NCBI GenBank assembly: GCA_028283625.1
Contig: JAPWKG010000030.1
Span: 55,097 to 119,096, forward strand
Origin: Acidobacteriaceae bacterium
GTDB taxonomy: Bacteria > Acidobacteriota > Terriglobia > Terriglobales > Acidobacteriaceae
Length of the DNA stretch: 64,000 nucleotides
Direction of reading: 5' to 3'
The position numbers and the translations under genes were made by a program. Position 1 is the stretch's first letter; the number at the start of each line of letters is the position of its first letter. The notes beneath the pieces are model-generated. The model did not search any database. It saw only the letters and a list, made by a program, of their open reading frames with translations, and was not told the origin of the DNA. Of this stretch, positions 36,126 to 43,265 are shown piece by piece.

Positions 36126-37004
36126 CTACGCCTCGATTCCAAGCAGATCGACAAGATTGACGCTCTTCTCCAGCACCGGCTCAATGCGGCCCTTGATGGC
36201 CGTCATCAGCAACGTCATGCCGGGTCCGTAGCCTGCTCGCGGGCCATCCGTCTGGCCGATGACGGCGATGCCAACAGCCTCACGCAGGTAGCCGTGCTGG
36301 TAGCGGCTGTCGTAGTCCTCAAGCGCCACCACATCACCGAGACGTAGCTTGTCGAGTCCCAGCGAAGCGATCTCAGCACGATCCGTCGTCTGCAGATGGA
36401 TGCTGCCTCCCTCGCTGGTCAGACCAGCGCCGGCACCCACCAGATGGGCCGGGATCTTCGCAACAACAGGAACCTGTACACGCTCCTCTTTCTCGGTCAC
36501 ATCAAGCGCCTTCAGCAGCTGCGGCGAGAGGCTCTTCATGTAAATCTCGGGATAGGCATCAAACGCCATGCCGACACCGCAGGAGCGGATGACAATCTTG
36601 TCGCCCACAGCAAACTTCTTGCGCGCTTCCTCCGGGAAGTGCACGATGACCTGCTCGGAGAAGCGGCCGCTCTTGCCGGTCACAACACCGCGCGTTCCCT
36701 TGCCCTCACCGGTCATCACCATTGCGTCATTTCCTACGCAGGCGAAGGTGTTCAGGCCACGGTTCGAGGTGTCAGCAGGCAGCGAGACGCTAACGCCCGG
36801 GTGAATACAGTCCGCCATCCAGCCAAAGGCCGAGTCGCCAACCGAAACGTTGTACACGATGCCGCCGTAGGTCGGCAGCAGGAAGCCCGTGCCGTCGGCA
36901 GCAAAGCGATACGGCTCAGCAGGAAGACCGGGGAAGGAGGGATGAACGATCTGCCCCATCACCGAAACCATTACCAGCTTGTCTTCATTAAAACTGACGC
37001 TCAT
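36126..37004 (-). CDS. DUF4438-like protein, copy 2
   Basis: 292 residues, cytoplasmic. Paralogous along its whole length to the upstream gene: shared blocks are GI.YNV..GD.AFGW..D...PGVS, ARGVVTGK..., KKFAVGDKIVIRSCGVGMAFDAYP, the (L/M)SP(K/Q)LL.A segment, LRLGDVV and YGPGM.L(L/M)TA. I assign DUF4438 from memory of its Gly-rich N-terminal block and the C-terminal GxG(P)GM; no biochemical function is known to me. ATG 37004 overlaps the upstream stop (ATGA). Confidence 0.7.
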   Translation of the reverse strand: MSVSFNEDKLVMVSVMGQIVHPSFPGLPAEPYRFAADGTGFLLPTYGGIVYNVSVGDSAFGWMADCIHPGVSVSLPADTSNRGLNTFACVGNDAMVMTGEGKGTRGVVTGKSGRFSEQVIVHFPEEARKKFAVGDKIVIRSCGVGMAFDAYPEIYMKSLSPQLLKALDVTEKEERVQVPVVAKIPAHLVGAGAGLTSEGGSIHLQTTDRAEIASLGLDKLRLGDVVALEDYDSRYQHGYLREAVGIAVIGQTDGPRAGYGPGMTLLMTAIKGRIEPVLEKSVNLVDLLGIEA

Positions 37005-37873
37005 GCCGCTCCCTTTCCGAGGCCAAAGTACGTTCCCAGGTTTGCGCCCTTGTCGAACACCCATTCGATGCAAGGCTCAGGACAGGTCATGATGGTCATG
37101 ATGCCGGGCCCGTGGCCAGTCATCACGGAGTCGCCATGGATGCAGAGTGCGATAGACACTGCCCCCGTGCGAAAGCTGCGACCGAAGCGATGATCCGCGT
37201 GGTTGATCACCACGACGTCGCCCAGACGAAGCTGGTCGATCTTCAACTGCTTCATCAGGCAACGATCTCCAGACATAAGATCCTGATCGACGAACTCGCT
37301 GTTGAGTTCTGCGCCCGAGCCCATAATGCGGACAGGAAGCTCCATCGCTACGGGAACGCGAATCTTGCGCTCGTCGACGGCCTCGATGCCCATCGCCTCA
37401 AGCAGCTTGGGGCTCATCTTCTTCAGCTCGATGTGCGGATAATCCACCAGCTTGAGACCGCGTCCGTAAGCCATAATCTGCACTGAGTCGCCCACAGAGA
37501 GGCCGTCATAGACCTCCTGCTCGAAGTCCACAAGCATGCGTGCGTGCTCACCGGTGACAATGCCGCGCGCGCCAGCCGAGATACCCGAGGTCACCACCGC
37601 TTCATTGCCCATGCAGGTCAGGTAGTGCAGCGCAAAGTCCTGACCTTCATTCGAAGTGGAGATGGAAACACCCGGCTCCACGTGGTCGCCGGCCCAGCCG
37701 AACGCCGGGTCCCCTGTACGCACGTTGTACGTGATACCCGACATCCCCGGCAGGAGTACGCTCTTGCCGTCGTTGTCGGGGATATAGCCGGGATGACGGA
37801 CCGTCGGCTGACTCACCGTACCGGAGACCGCCATCATCACCAACTGATCAGCATTGGTTCTTAGCACTGGCAT
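37001..37873 (-). CDS. DUF4438-like protein, copy 1
   Basis: 290 residues; first gene of the operon that continues with copy 2, the Ldh2 dehydrogenase, M32 and the importer. Motifs as in copy 2 (GITYNVRTGDPAFGWAGDHVEPGVS, GARGIVTGEHARM, MSPKLLEAMGI, LRLGDVVVINHADHRFGR, TGHGPGIMTIMTC). Start is ATG 37873 or GTG 37888, both with a close GGAAGGG. The pair may form a heteromer, since both are kept and coupled. Operator E lies about 65 bp upstream. Confidence 0.7.
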   Translation of the reverse strand: MPVLRTNADQLVMMAVSGTVSQPTVRHPGYIPDNDGKSVLLPGMSGITYNVRTGDPAFGWAGDHVEPGVSISTSNEGQDFALHYLTCMGNEAVVTSGISAGARGIVTGEHARMLVDFEQEVYDGLSVGDSVQIMAYGRGLKLVDYPHIELKKMSPKLLEAMGIEAVDERKIRVPVAMELPVRIMGSGAELNSEFVDQDLMSGDRCLMKQLKIDQLRLGDVVVINHADHRFGRSFRTGAVSIALCIHGDSVMTGHGPGIMTIMTCPEPCIEWVFDKGANLGTYFGLGKGAA

Positions 37874-37935
37874 CCCTTCCTGCTGCACCCTTCCGGGTTA
37901 CGTTTTGATTAAGGCATCTTGCTCGCCCGAGGGTT

Positions 37936-37952
37936 TGTAATACAATCTAACA
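37936..37952. promoter_or_regulatory. operator copy E (TGTAA-N7-TAACA)
   Basis: TGTAATACAATCTAACA, 14 of 17 positions equal to operator D, with a shared 11-mer CAATCTAACAA. It lies between the divergent transporter operon (start 37873) and SDR gene (start 38007) and could control both. Confidence 0.6.
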
Positions 37953-38006
37953 ACTAAGCCGCCGTCGCACAAGCGACCGCTGCAAAAGTTTTTCAAGGAG
38001 CCACTT

Positions 38007-38738
38007 ATGCCCGCCGCTTCCCCGCTTTCCGCGCAGACTGTTCTCATCACCGGAGCTGCAAAAGGCCTTGGTCTGGCGATTGCGGAAGCCTTCCATCGGG
38101 CGGGCGCAACGTTAGCTCTTGTGGACTATGACGGGGGCGCCCTCGAACTGGTGCAGCAGCAGCTTCCCGGCAGTCATGTCTACGCCGCAGATCTTTCCGA
38201 TGCTGCAGCAACCCGCAAAGTCATCTCGGCAATCGACAAGGACCTGCCGCTGGTCGACACGCTGGTGCATAACGCCGGCTTCCTTGTTCCGCAGTCCTTC
38301 TCCGAAATGAGCGAAGAGCGCTGGGAGCTGACCTTCAACGTCGGCATGCAGGCCGGTTACCTGTTCACTCGCGCATACTGGAACCGCTGGCTGGAACGTG
38401 GCACGGGCTGCGGCATCTATGTTTCGTCCAACTCCGGCATCCGGGCCGATTGGGGTGAAGCTCCGTATGCGGCCACCAAGCACGCGCTGGAGGGCTTCTC
38501 CGCCGCTCTGGCACTGGAAGGCACCGAGAAGGGTGTTTATACCCACACCGTGACTCCCGGTATGGCCATGCGCACCCCCATGTCGGAACAGAACTACAAC
38601 GACGCGCTCAAGGCCCGCTGGGTGGAGCCATCCGCACTGGCCCCCGGATTCCTCTACCTTGCTCGCCAGCAGGATGCGGCTCTCTCCGGCAAGCGCCTCA
38701 GCGCATGGGAGCTTTCTCAGCAGCACCCGCAAGGATAG
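38007..38738 (+). CDS. SDR-family dehydrogenase
   Basis: 243 residues. TGAAKGLGLA (cofactor), LVDYDGG (Asp, NAD preference), HNAGF, SSNSGIR with catalytic Ser, PYAATKHALEGF with Tyr and Lys. GGAG precedes the ATG. Single gene behind operator E, ended by a strong terminator. Substrate unknown. Confidence 0.9.
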   Translation: MPAASPLSAQTVLITGAAKGLGLAIAEAFHRAGATLALVDYDGGALELVQQQLPGSHVYAADLSDAAATRKVISAIDKDLPLVDTLVHNAGFLVPQSFSEMSEERWELTFNVGMQAGYLFTRAYWNRWLERGTGCGIYVSSNSGIRADWGEAPYAATKHALEGFSAALALEGTEKGVYTHTVTPGMAMRTPMSEQNYNDALKARWVEPSALAPGFLYLARQQDAALSGKRLSAWELSQQHPQG

Positions 38739-38784
38739 ACATTTACTTTCTCCACGCCGTTCCTTTTCTCTTCAGGAATGGCAC

Positions 38785-38829
38785 AGGGCGTGACTTCTGC
38801 GAAACCTCAGAAGCCACGCCCTCTTTTTT
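38785..38829 (+). terminator. intrinsic terminator of the SDR gene
   Basis: AGGGCGTGACTTCTG (38785-38799) pairs with CAGAAGCCACGCCCT (38808-38822), one mismatch, followed by CTTTTTT. Confidence 0.87.
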
Positions 38830-38841
38830 GCCGCAGACAAG

Positions 38842-40026
38842 TTACCTGGCCGCTGCTGCCGTGCGCTCCGCGCGAATACGCTCCATCACAGGGCGCATAC
38901 GCTCTACCGCTTCAGCCAACACGGAGGTGGGCTGCAGCGTTGTAATACGCAGGTAGTCATTCCAGGCATCACCAAACGCGGTACCGGGGAAGATGAGCAC
39001 GCGAGCGTGCTTGAGCATCAGGTAGCTGAGCTCGAGGGCACGCATGCCGGTTGAGGAGCTGTCGGCCCAGAAGAAGAAGCCTCCACGTGGCTCCCCGTAG
39101 GTTAGGCCAAGGTCCTTGAGACCAGCACCGAGAAGGTCACGACGTTCGATATAGACCTTGCGGAAGTCGCGCACGCACTGATCGTCAGAGAGTGCAGCCG
39201 CAAGCGCAGCGCGCTGGCTCAACGCCGCAACCGGGCCAGTGGTGTGTGCCTTGATACGCCCCATCGCCTCGATGGCTTCCGCAGCCGCGAGGATGTAGCC
39301 CACGCGCCAGCCGGTCATCGCATACGCCTTCGAGAAGCCGGAGATGGTGATCACACGATCGGCCATGCCGGGCTCACCCGCGATGCTTGTGTGCTTGAAC
39401 GGCTCCCACACGAACTTGCCATAGATCTCGTCGGAGACGATGACGAAGTTGTGCTTGCGCGCCAGCTCCGCCAGACCGCGAGCGCTCTCTGGCGTAAGAA
39501 TGCCCCCCGTAGGATTACTCGGCGTGACCAGAAGCAAAGCCTTGGTGCGCGGCGTGATCCGCTTTTCCACCTCGGCCGGATCCAGATCGAAGCCATCCTT
39601 GGCGAAGGTGGGCACGCTCACGCTGGTGGCGCCGGTGTGCTCAATGGCCTGATCGTAGGAGGTGTATCGAGGGTCCGGTACCAGGATCTCGTCTCCCGGG
39701 TTCAGCAGCAGCGTCATCACGAGGAAGAGCGCTTCCTGCCCGCCGGTGGTTACCAGCACGTTCTCCGGGCCGATCTCGCAGGCATGGTCGCGCTTGGCGT
39801 TGCGGGCAATCGCCTCACGCAGCTCCGGCAGACCGAGAATCGGCGCGGTGGGCAACGGGCCTTCACCGAGTGCCTTCCGTGCAGCTTCCACGATAAAAGC
39901 CGGAGTGTCCATGTCGGGATCTCCACGCCCCAGCGCGATCGCGTCTGGAATGGACTTGGAGAGATCCATCAGCGCATAGCGCAGCTTGGCTCCGTCCAAT
40001 GCCTGAATCTCTGAGAGTTCGTTCAT
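38842..40026 (-). CDS. class I/II pyridoxal-phosphate aminotransferase (copy 1)
   Basis: 394 residues, fold type I. GRGDPDMDTP, TTGGQEALFLVM, PDPRYTSYD, TPSNPTGG (Asn contacting PLP), VSDEIYG and the Schiff-base Lys in SGFSKAYAMTGWRVGY; a C-terminal Arg in LRITTL contacts the substrate carboxylate. Aspartate/aromatic aminotransferase-like. It could convert a keto acid such as glyoxylate to glycine, which is inference. ATG 40026 overlaps the stop of the preceding gene. Confidence 0.94.
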   Translation of the reverse strand: MNELSEIQALDGAKLRYALMDLSKSIPDAIALGRGDPDMDTPAFIVEAARKALGEGPLPTAPILGLPELREAIARNAKRDHACEIGPENVLVTTGGQEALFLVMTLLLNPGDEILVPDPRYTSYDQAIEHTGATSVSVPTFAKDGFDLDPAEVEKRITPRTKALLLVTPSNPTGGILTPESARGLAELARKHNFVIVSDEIYGKFVWEPFKHTSIAGEPGMADRVITISGFSKAYAMTGWRVGYILAAAEAIEAMGRIKAHTTGPVAALSQRAALAAALSDDQCVRDFRKVYIERRDLLGAGLKDLGLTYGEPRGGFFFWADSSSTGMRALELSYLMLKHARVLIFPGTAFGDAWNDYLRITTLQPTSVLAEAVERMRPVMERIRAERTAAAAR

Positions 40027-40727
40027 TGCGCCTCCATAGCGGACAGCGCCGCCCATTGCGAAAGGTTGGTAGAGCAGATGGTGAGCGCCTGCTTGAAGTC
40101 ACGCAATCCGGCCGCCAGCTTGCCCGGCGCAACCAGGTAGCCCATCTGCCAGCTCACATAACCAATCTGTCCGACGGTCACCGTGCGGGCAGCGAAACCT
40201 TCCACCGTTGCCGGATGGAACAGGTTCTCCGCCTCATCTACCTCGAAGAGCACGATCGCCTCAGCCGGAAGCTTCGCCAGGGACTCTCGCAGCGCAGCCT
40301 CACCCAGGCTGCTGGCGAGATACACCAGACGCGATGCTTCCGGCGAAGCCGCCAACGCAGCCCGACGCAAGAGGGCCGCACCGGCAATCCTCTCAAGGAC
40401 AGACACAGGAGCCCACACAGCGTCTCCCGCGGCCAACAGTTGCTGCAACGCAACAAAGCGCGCTTCGACAACACCGCAGGTAATCACCGCGGCGGCCTTC
40501 GCATCCGCCTCCACGCCAAAGCGTGCTTTTAGCTGCGCCGTCACCTTCTGCCGCAACGGCAAAATCCCCGGACGATCGGTGTAATGCGTCTCACCACGCC
40601 CTAACGCCTCTTCGACGGCCTTGGCCAGCGGAGACCACTCCGCAGCTACCGGGGCGTCCGCGAGCGCGGGAACCGCGACTCCGGAGAGACGCTGAACGCT
40701 CTCCGCAAACTCCACCACAAATGCCAT
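40023..40727 (-). CDS. degenerate aminotransferase-like protein lacking the PLP lysine
   Basis: 234 residues. It follows the aminotransferases at 38842 and 45952 through the large domain: SPLAKAVEEALGRGETHYTDRPGILPLRQKV matches their RTHYTHPAGIPELREAV region, ITCGVVEARFVALQQLLAAGDAVWAP matches VTTGGQEALFLVMTLLLNPGDEILVP, and VGQIGYVSWQMGYLVAP matches SGFSKAYAMTGWRVGY. But the NPTG block, the Asp/Tyr of SDEIYG and the catalytic Lys are missing, and the small C-terminal domain is gone. The frame is intact and coupled to the active enzyme, so it looks like a maintained pseudo-enzyme or partner rather than a decaying gene. ATG 40727 follows AGGAAAGGATCC. Confidence 0.75.
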   Translation of the reverse strand: MAFVVEFAESVQRLSGVAVPALADAPVAAEWSPLAKAVEEALGRGETHYTDRPGILPLRQKVTAQLKARFGVEADAKAAAVITCGVVEARFVALQQLLAAGDAVWAPVSVLERIAGAALLRRAALAASPEASRLVYLASSLGEAALRESLAKLPAEAIVLFEVDEAENLFHPATVEGFAARTVTVGQIGYVSWQMGYLVAPGKLAAGLRDFKQALTICSTNLSQWAALSAMEAQ

Positions 40728-40788
40728 TGGATCCTTTCCTGAAAAGGGCACCGCTCTTTCCTACCAGTCTAGACAGTCAACCCTATTT

Positions 40789-40805
40789 TGTATGATTGTT
40801 ATACA
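40789..40805. promoter_or_regulatory. operator copy F (TGTAT-N7-ATACA)
   Basis: TGTATGATTGTTATACA, extended by T and A to a 19-bp palindrome with TTGTAT/ATACAA arms (40788-40806). It lies about 60 bp upstream of the aminotransferase-like pair, after the stop of the propeller gene. Confidence 0.6.
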
Positions 40806-40816
40806 ACATGAAGAGC

Positions 40817-41674
40817 TCACTTCGTTTCCGGAAGCAGGCGCGTCAGGCGGCTCGGGTTGGTTTCCGCCAGATAGATCACGCCGCTCTGCGCGTTGCCGGA
40901 GAGCCCATGGGCTCCGTTCAGTACCGGACGGCAGCGCGAAAGCCTCTCTCCCTGCCAGCTCAGCAGACTAAGCGAGGGTACAGAGTCCGTAACGAAAAGT
41001 TTGCCGATGCCATCCGTCCAGACCGACTGCGGACGGAAGAAACCATCCCAAACAGCTTTGAGCTCGCCCTCCAGCGTAAAGACCTGCAGCCGGTGATTCT
41101 CGCGGTCAGCCACAACGAACCGATCCGCGCCCAAAGCGCAAACCGAGTGCGGAGAGAGGAACTCACCCGGGGCTGTACCCACCGCACCGATCGAACGAAG
41201 CAGCACACCGTCCGCGGAAAAGATGTGGACGCGTGCGTTGCCATAACCGTCTGCGACCACCAGCTCTCCCCCCGGCATGCAGGCGATGTCTGTGGGATGG
41301 CTGAAAGGCTCCCCGGGGCAATGGCGCCGGCCGAGCGCTCCCAGGCGTTCGCCATTCACGCTATAGCGCACAATCTCATGCGCGTCTCGATCCACCACCA
41401 GAACATGGCCGGTTGCAGGGTCGCAGGCCAGCATATGCGCGTCCGCAATCTCTTCTCCCCAGGCACGTACCAGCGCACCCTCCGGAGTCAGCTCCACAAC
41501 TGCAGGCGACGGTTTGCTCAACGACGGATCGCGACGCAACAACGCGAAGAGATGCCCGCGCTGATCCGTTGCCACATCCGAAACCACGCTGCCTGCAGGG
41601 ACAAAAAGCTCTCCGAACGGCCGCTCGACACGGTAGCGGACCTCTCCTAACCGAACCCACAACTCTTCACGCAT
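40817..41674 (-). CDS. NHL beta-propeller resembling peptidylamidoglycolate lyase (PAL)
   Basis: 285 residues, no signal peptide. NHL-type blades include HMLACDPATGHVLVVDRDAHEIVRY, FSHPTDIACMPGGELVVADGYGNARVHIFSADG and FLSPHSVCALGADRFVVADRENHRLQVF. The His-Pro-Thr-Asp, DGYGNARV and VADRENHRLQ segments resemble PAL, the second domain of peptide-amidating monooxygenase (there VSDGYCNSR and VADRENGRIQ), whose Zn ligands are His residues in such blades. PAL splits peptidyl-alpha-hydroxyglycine into amide and glyoxylate, chemistry like that of ureidoglycolate lyase. Whether it is active is unknown; a generic 6-bladed propeller is the alternative. It diverges from the hydantoinase across only 44 bp. 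Confidence 0.72.
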   Translation of the reverse strand: MREELWVRLGEVRYRVERPFGELFVPAGSVVSDVATDQRGHLFALLRRDPSLSKPSPAVVELTPEGALVRAWGEEIADAHMLACDPATGHVLVVDRDAHEIVRYSVNGERLGALGRRHCPGEPFSHPTDIACMPGGELVVADGYGNARVHIFSADGVLLRSIGAVGTAPGEFLSPHSVCALGADRFVVADRENHRLQVFTLEGELKAVWDGFFRPQSVWTDGIGKLFVTDSVPSLSLLSWQGERLSRCRPVLNGAHGLSGNAQSGVIYLAETNPSRLTRLLPETK

Positions 41675-41718
41675 CTTGGACTTTCCTTTCCTTATCCCCG
41701 CTTCAGGAGACTTTGCTC

Positions 41719-43155
41719 ATGTTTGATCTGACGATTCGCCGCGGCACCGTCGTAACCCCAGAGACCATCGCCATCGCCGATCTTGGCATCCGCGACGGCA
41801 AGATCGCAGCCATCGAACCCACCCTGCCTGCGGGCCGCGAAGACTTCGATGCCACGGACCTGCTGGTACTGCCAGGTGGGGTCGACTCGCACGTTCATGT
41901 CGATCAGGCATTTTCCTCCGGCGCACAGATTGCGGATGACTTTGCCAGCGGCAGCGCCTCTGCTCTTGCCGGTGGAACAACGACGATTCTTTCTTTCGTC
42001 ATGCAGCCGCGTGGAGGCTCGCTGCAGCAGGCGGCTGCTCAGCAGCACAAGCTTTCCGAGCGCTCGCGCTGCGACCATAGCTTCCACCTCACCATTACCG
42101 ATCCCACTCCCGAGGTGCTGGAGCAGGAGCTCCCAGCATTGATCGCACAAGGCCACCGCTCGATCAAAATCTTCATGGCCAACGCGAGCACACGTCTGAC
42201 CGATGCACAGATTTTGCCCGTGCTCGCCGCGGCCCGCACTTACGGTGCGCTGGTCTGCATCCATGCCGAACACCACGAGCTGATCGAATGGCTCACGCAA
42301 CGGCTGCTGGCCCTCGGCCATACCGCTCCCAAAGCGCTCGCCATGGCCAAACCGATGATCGTGGAGCGCGAAGCGACGCATCGCATTATTGCCCTGGCCG
42401 AGGCTCTCGACACGCCGCTGCAGATCTTCCACGTCTCCGGCCACGACTCTGCCGAAGAGGTAGCTCGCGCGCAGCAACGGGGCGTCAAGGTCTGGGCCGA
42501 AACCTGCGCGCAGTACTTCGTGCTGACCGAAAAGGATCTCGACCGTCCCGGCATGGAGGGAGCGAAGTTTATGTTCGCTCCCCCGGCTCGCTCGACCGAA
42601 GATCAGCAGGATCTGTGGCAGCGCATCCAGGATGGCACCATTACCATCGTCTCGTCCGACCACTCGCCGCTGAACTTCAACGACCCCAAAGGTAAGCTCT
42701 TCGCCGGAGAAAACGCGCCGTTCTCTAAGATTCCTAACGGTGTTCCCGGATTGGCGGCTCGACTGCCGATCGTTTACACGCGCGGCGTTCATGAAGGACG
42801 GATTCCGCTGCGGACCTTCGTCGATCTGGTGAGCAGCAACCCCGCCCGCCTCTTTGGTCTTTACCCGCAGAAGGGCGCCATCGCCGTTGGCAGTGACGCG
42901 GACCTTGTGCTCTGGAACCCGCAGCAGCCACGCACACTCCGCAATGAAGACATGCACCACGGCCCGGACCACACGCCCTTCGACGGGCTCGAAACCGTCG
43001 GGGTACCCGTTCGCACCTACCTGCGCGGCGCGCTCGCCTTTGATGGCTCGCAGGTCCTCTCCCAACCCGGAGATGGCCGCTTTCTGGCACGCCCGGCCTA
43101 CGACTACATCGCCCCGAGCGGCCACTTCCCTGCTGGCTTCAACCCCTACGCCTGA
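41719..43155 (+). CDS. dihydropyrimidinase/D-hydantoinase-family cyclic amidohydrolase
   Basis: 478 residues from ATG 41719 (CAGGAG 11 nt upstream). TIM-barrel amidohydrolase with metal ligands HVHVDQAF (HxH), the carbamylated Lys in RSIKIFMAN, CIHAEHHE, FHVSGHDSAEE and the Asp in SSDHSPLN. The SIKIFMA and GIPGL-like (NGVPGLAARLP) segments fit dihydropyrimidinase and hydantoinase better than AllB allantoinase. It opens cyclic ureides (hydantoins, dihydropyrimidines) to N-carbamoyl acids. No carbamoylase is obvious nearby. Confidence 0.88.
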   Translation: MFDLTIRRGTVVTPETIAIADLGIRDGKIAAIEPTLPAGREDFDATDLLVLPGGVDSHVHVDQAFSSGAQIADDFASGSASALAGGTTTILSFVMQPRGGSLQQAAAQQHKLSERSRCDHSFHLTITDPTPEVLEQELPALIAQGHRSIKIFMANASTRLTDAQILPVLAAARTYGALVCIHAEHHELIEWLTQRLLALGHTAPKALAMAKPMIVEREATHRIIALAEALDTPLQIFHVSGHDSAEEVARAQQRGVKVWAETCAQYFVLTEKDLDRPGMEGAKFMFAPPARSTEDQQDLWQRIQDGTITIVSSDHSPLNFNDPKGKLFAGENAPFSKIPNGVPGLAARLPIVYTRGVHEGRIPLRTFVDLVSSNPARLFGLYPQKGAIAVGSDADLVLWNPQQPRTLRNEDMHHGPDHTPFDGLETVGVPVRTYLRGALAFDGSQVLSQPGDGRFLARPAYDYIAPSGHFPAGFNPYA

Positions 43156-43182
43156 GCGGGGGGGGAGAGCGGTCCTCGCGGA

Positions 43183-43228
43183 TTGACAGCCGGGTCTCTG
43201 CATTATTAGTTTGTTATACAGTCATACT
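43183..43228 (+). promoter_or_regulatory. promoter-like boxes with operator copy G
   Basis: TTGACA (43183-43188), 15-bp spacer, TATTAG (43204-43209), then operator G TGTTATACAGTCATACT at 43212-43228. The operator would cover the transcription start. It lies upstream of the four-gene operon starting at 43266. Confidence 0.5.
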
Positions 43229-43265
43229 TACTCAACCCCAAACCTCACGGGAAAGATTCTCCAGC

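Noticed and set aside
40796..41650. 284-codon plus-strand frame opposite the NHL propeller
   Set aside because: The minus strand shows regular NHL blades and a strong ribosome-binding site; the plus frame begins inside operator F and has no motif.
41692..43203. 503-codon open frame antisense to the hydantoinase gene
   Set aside because: The plus strand encodes a complete amidohydrolase with all metal ligands; the antisense product has no family motif and is a by-product of high-GC codon use.
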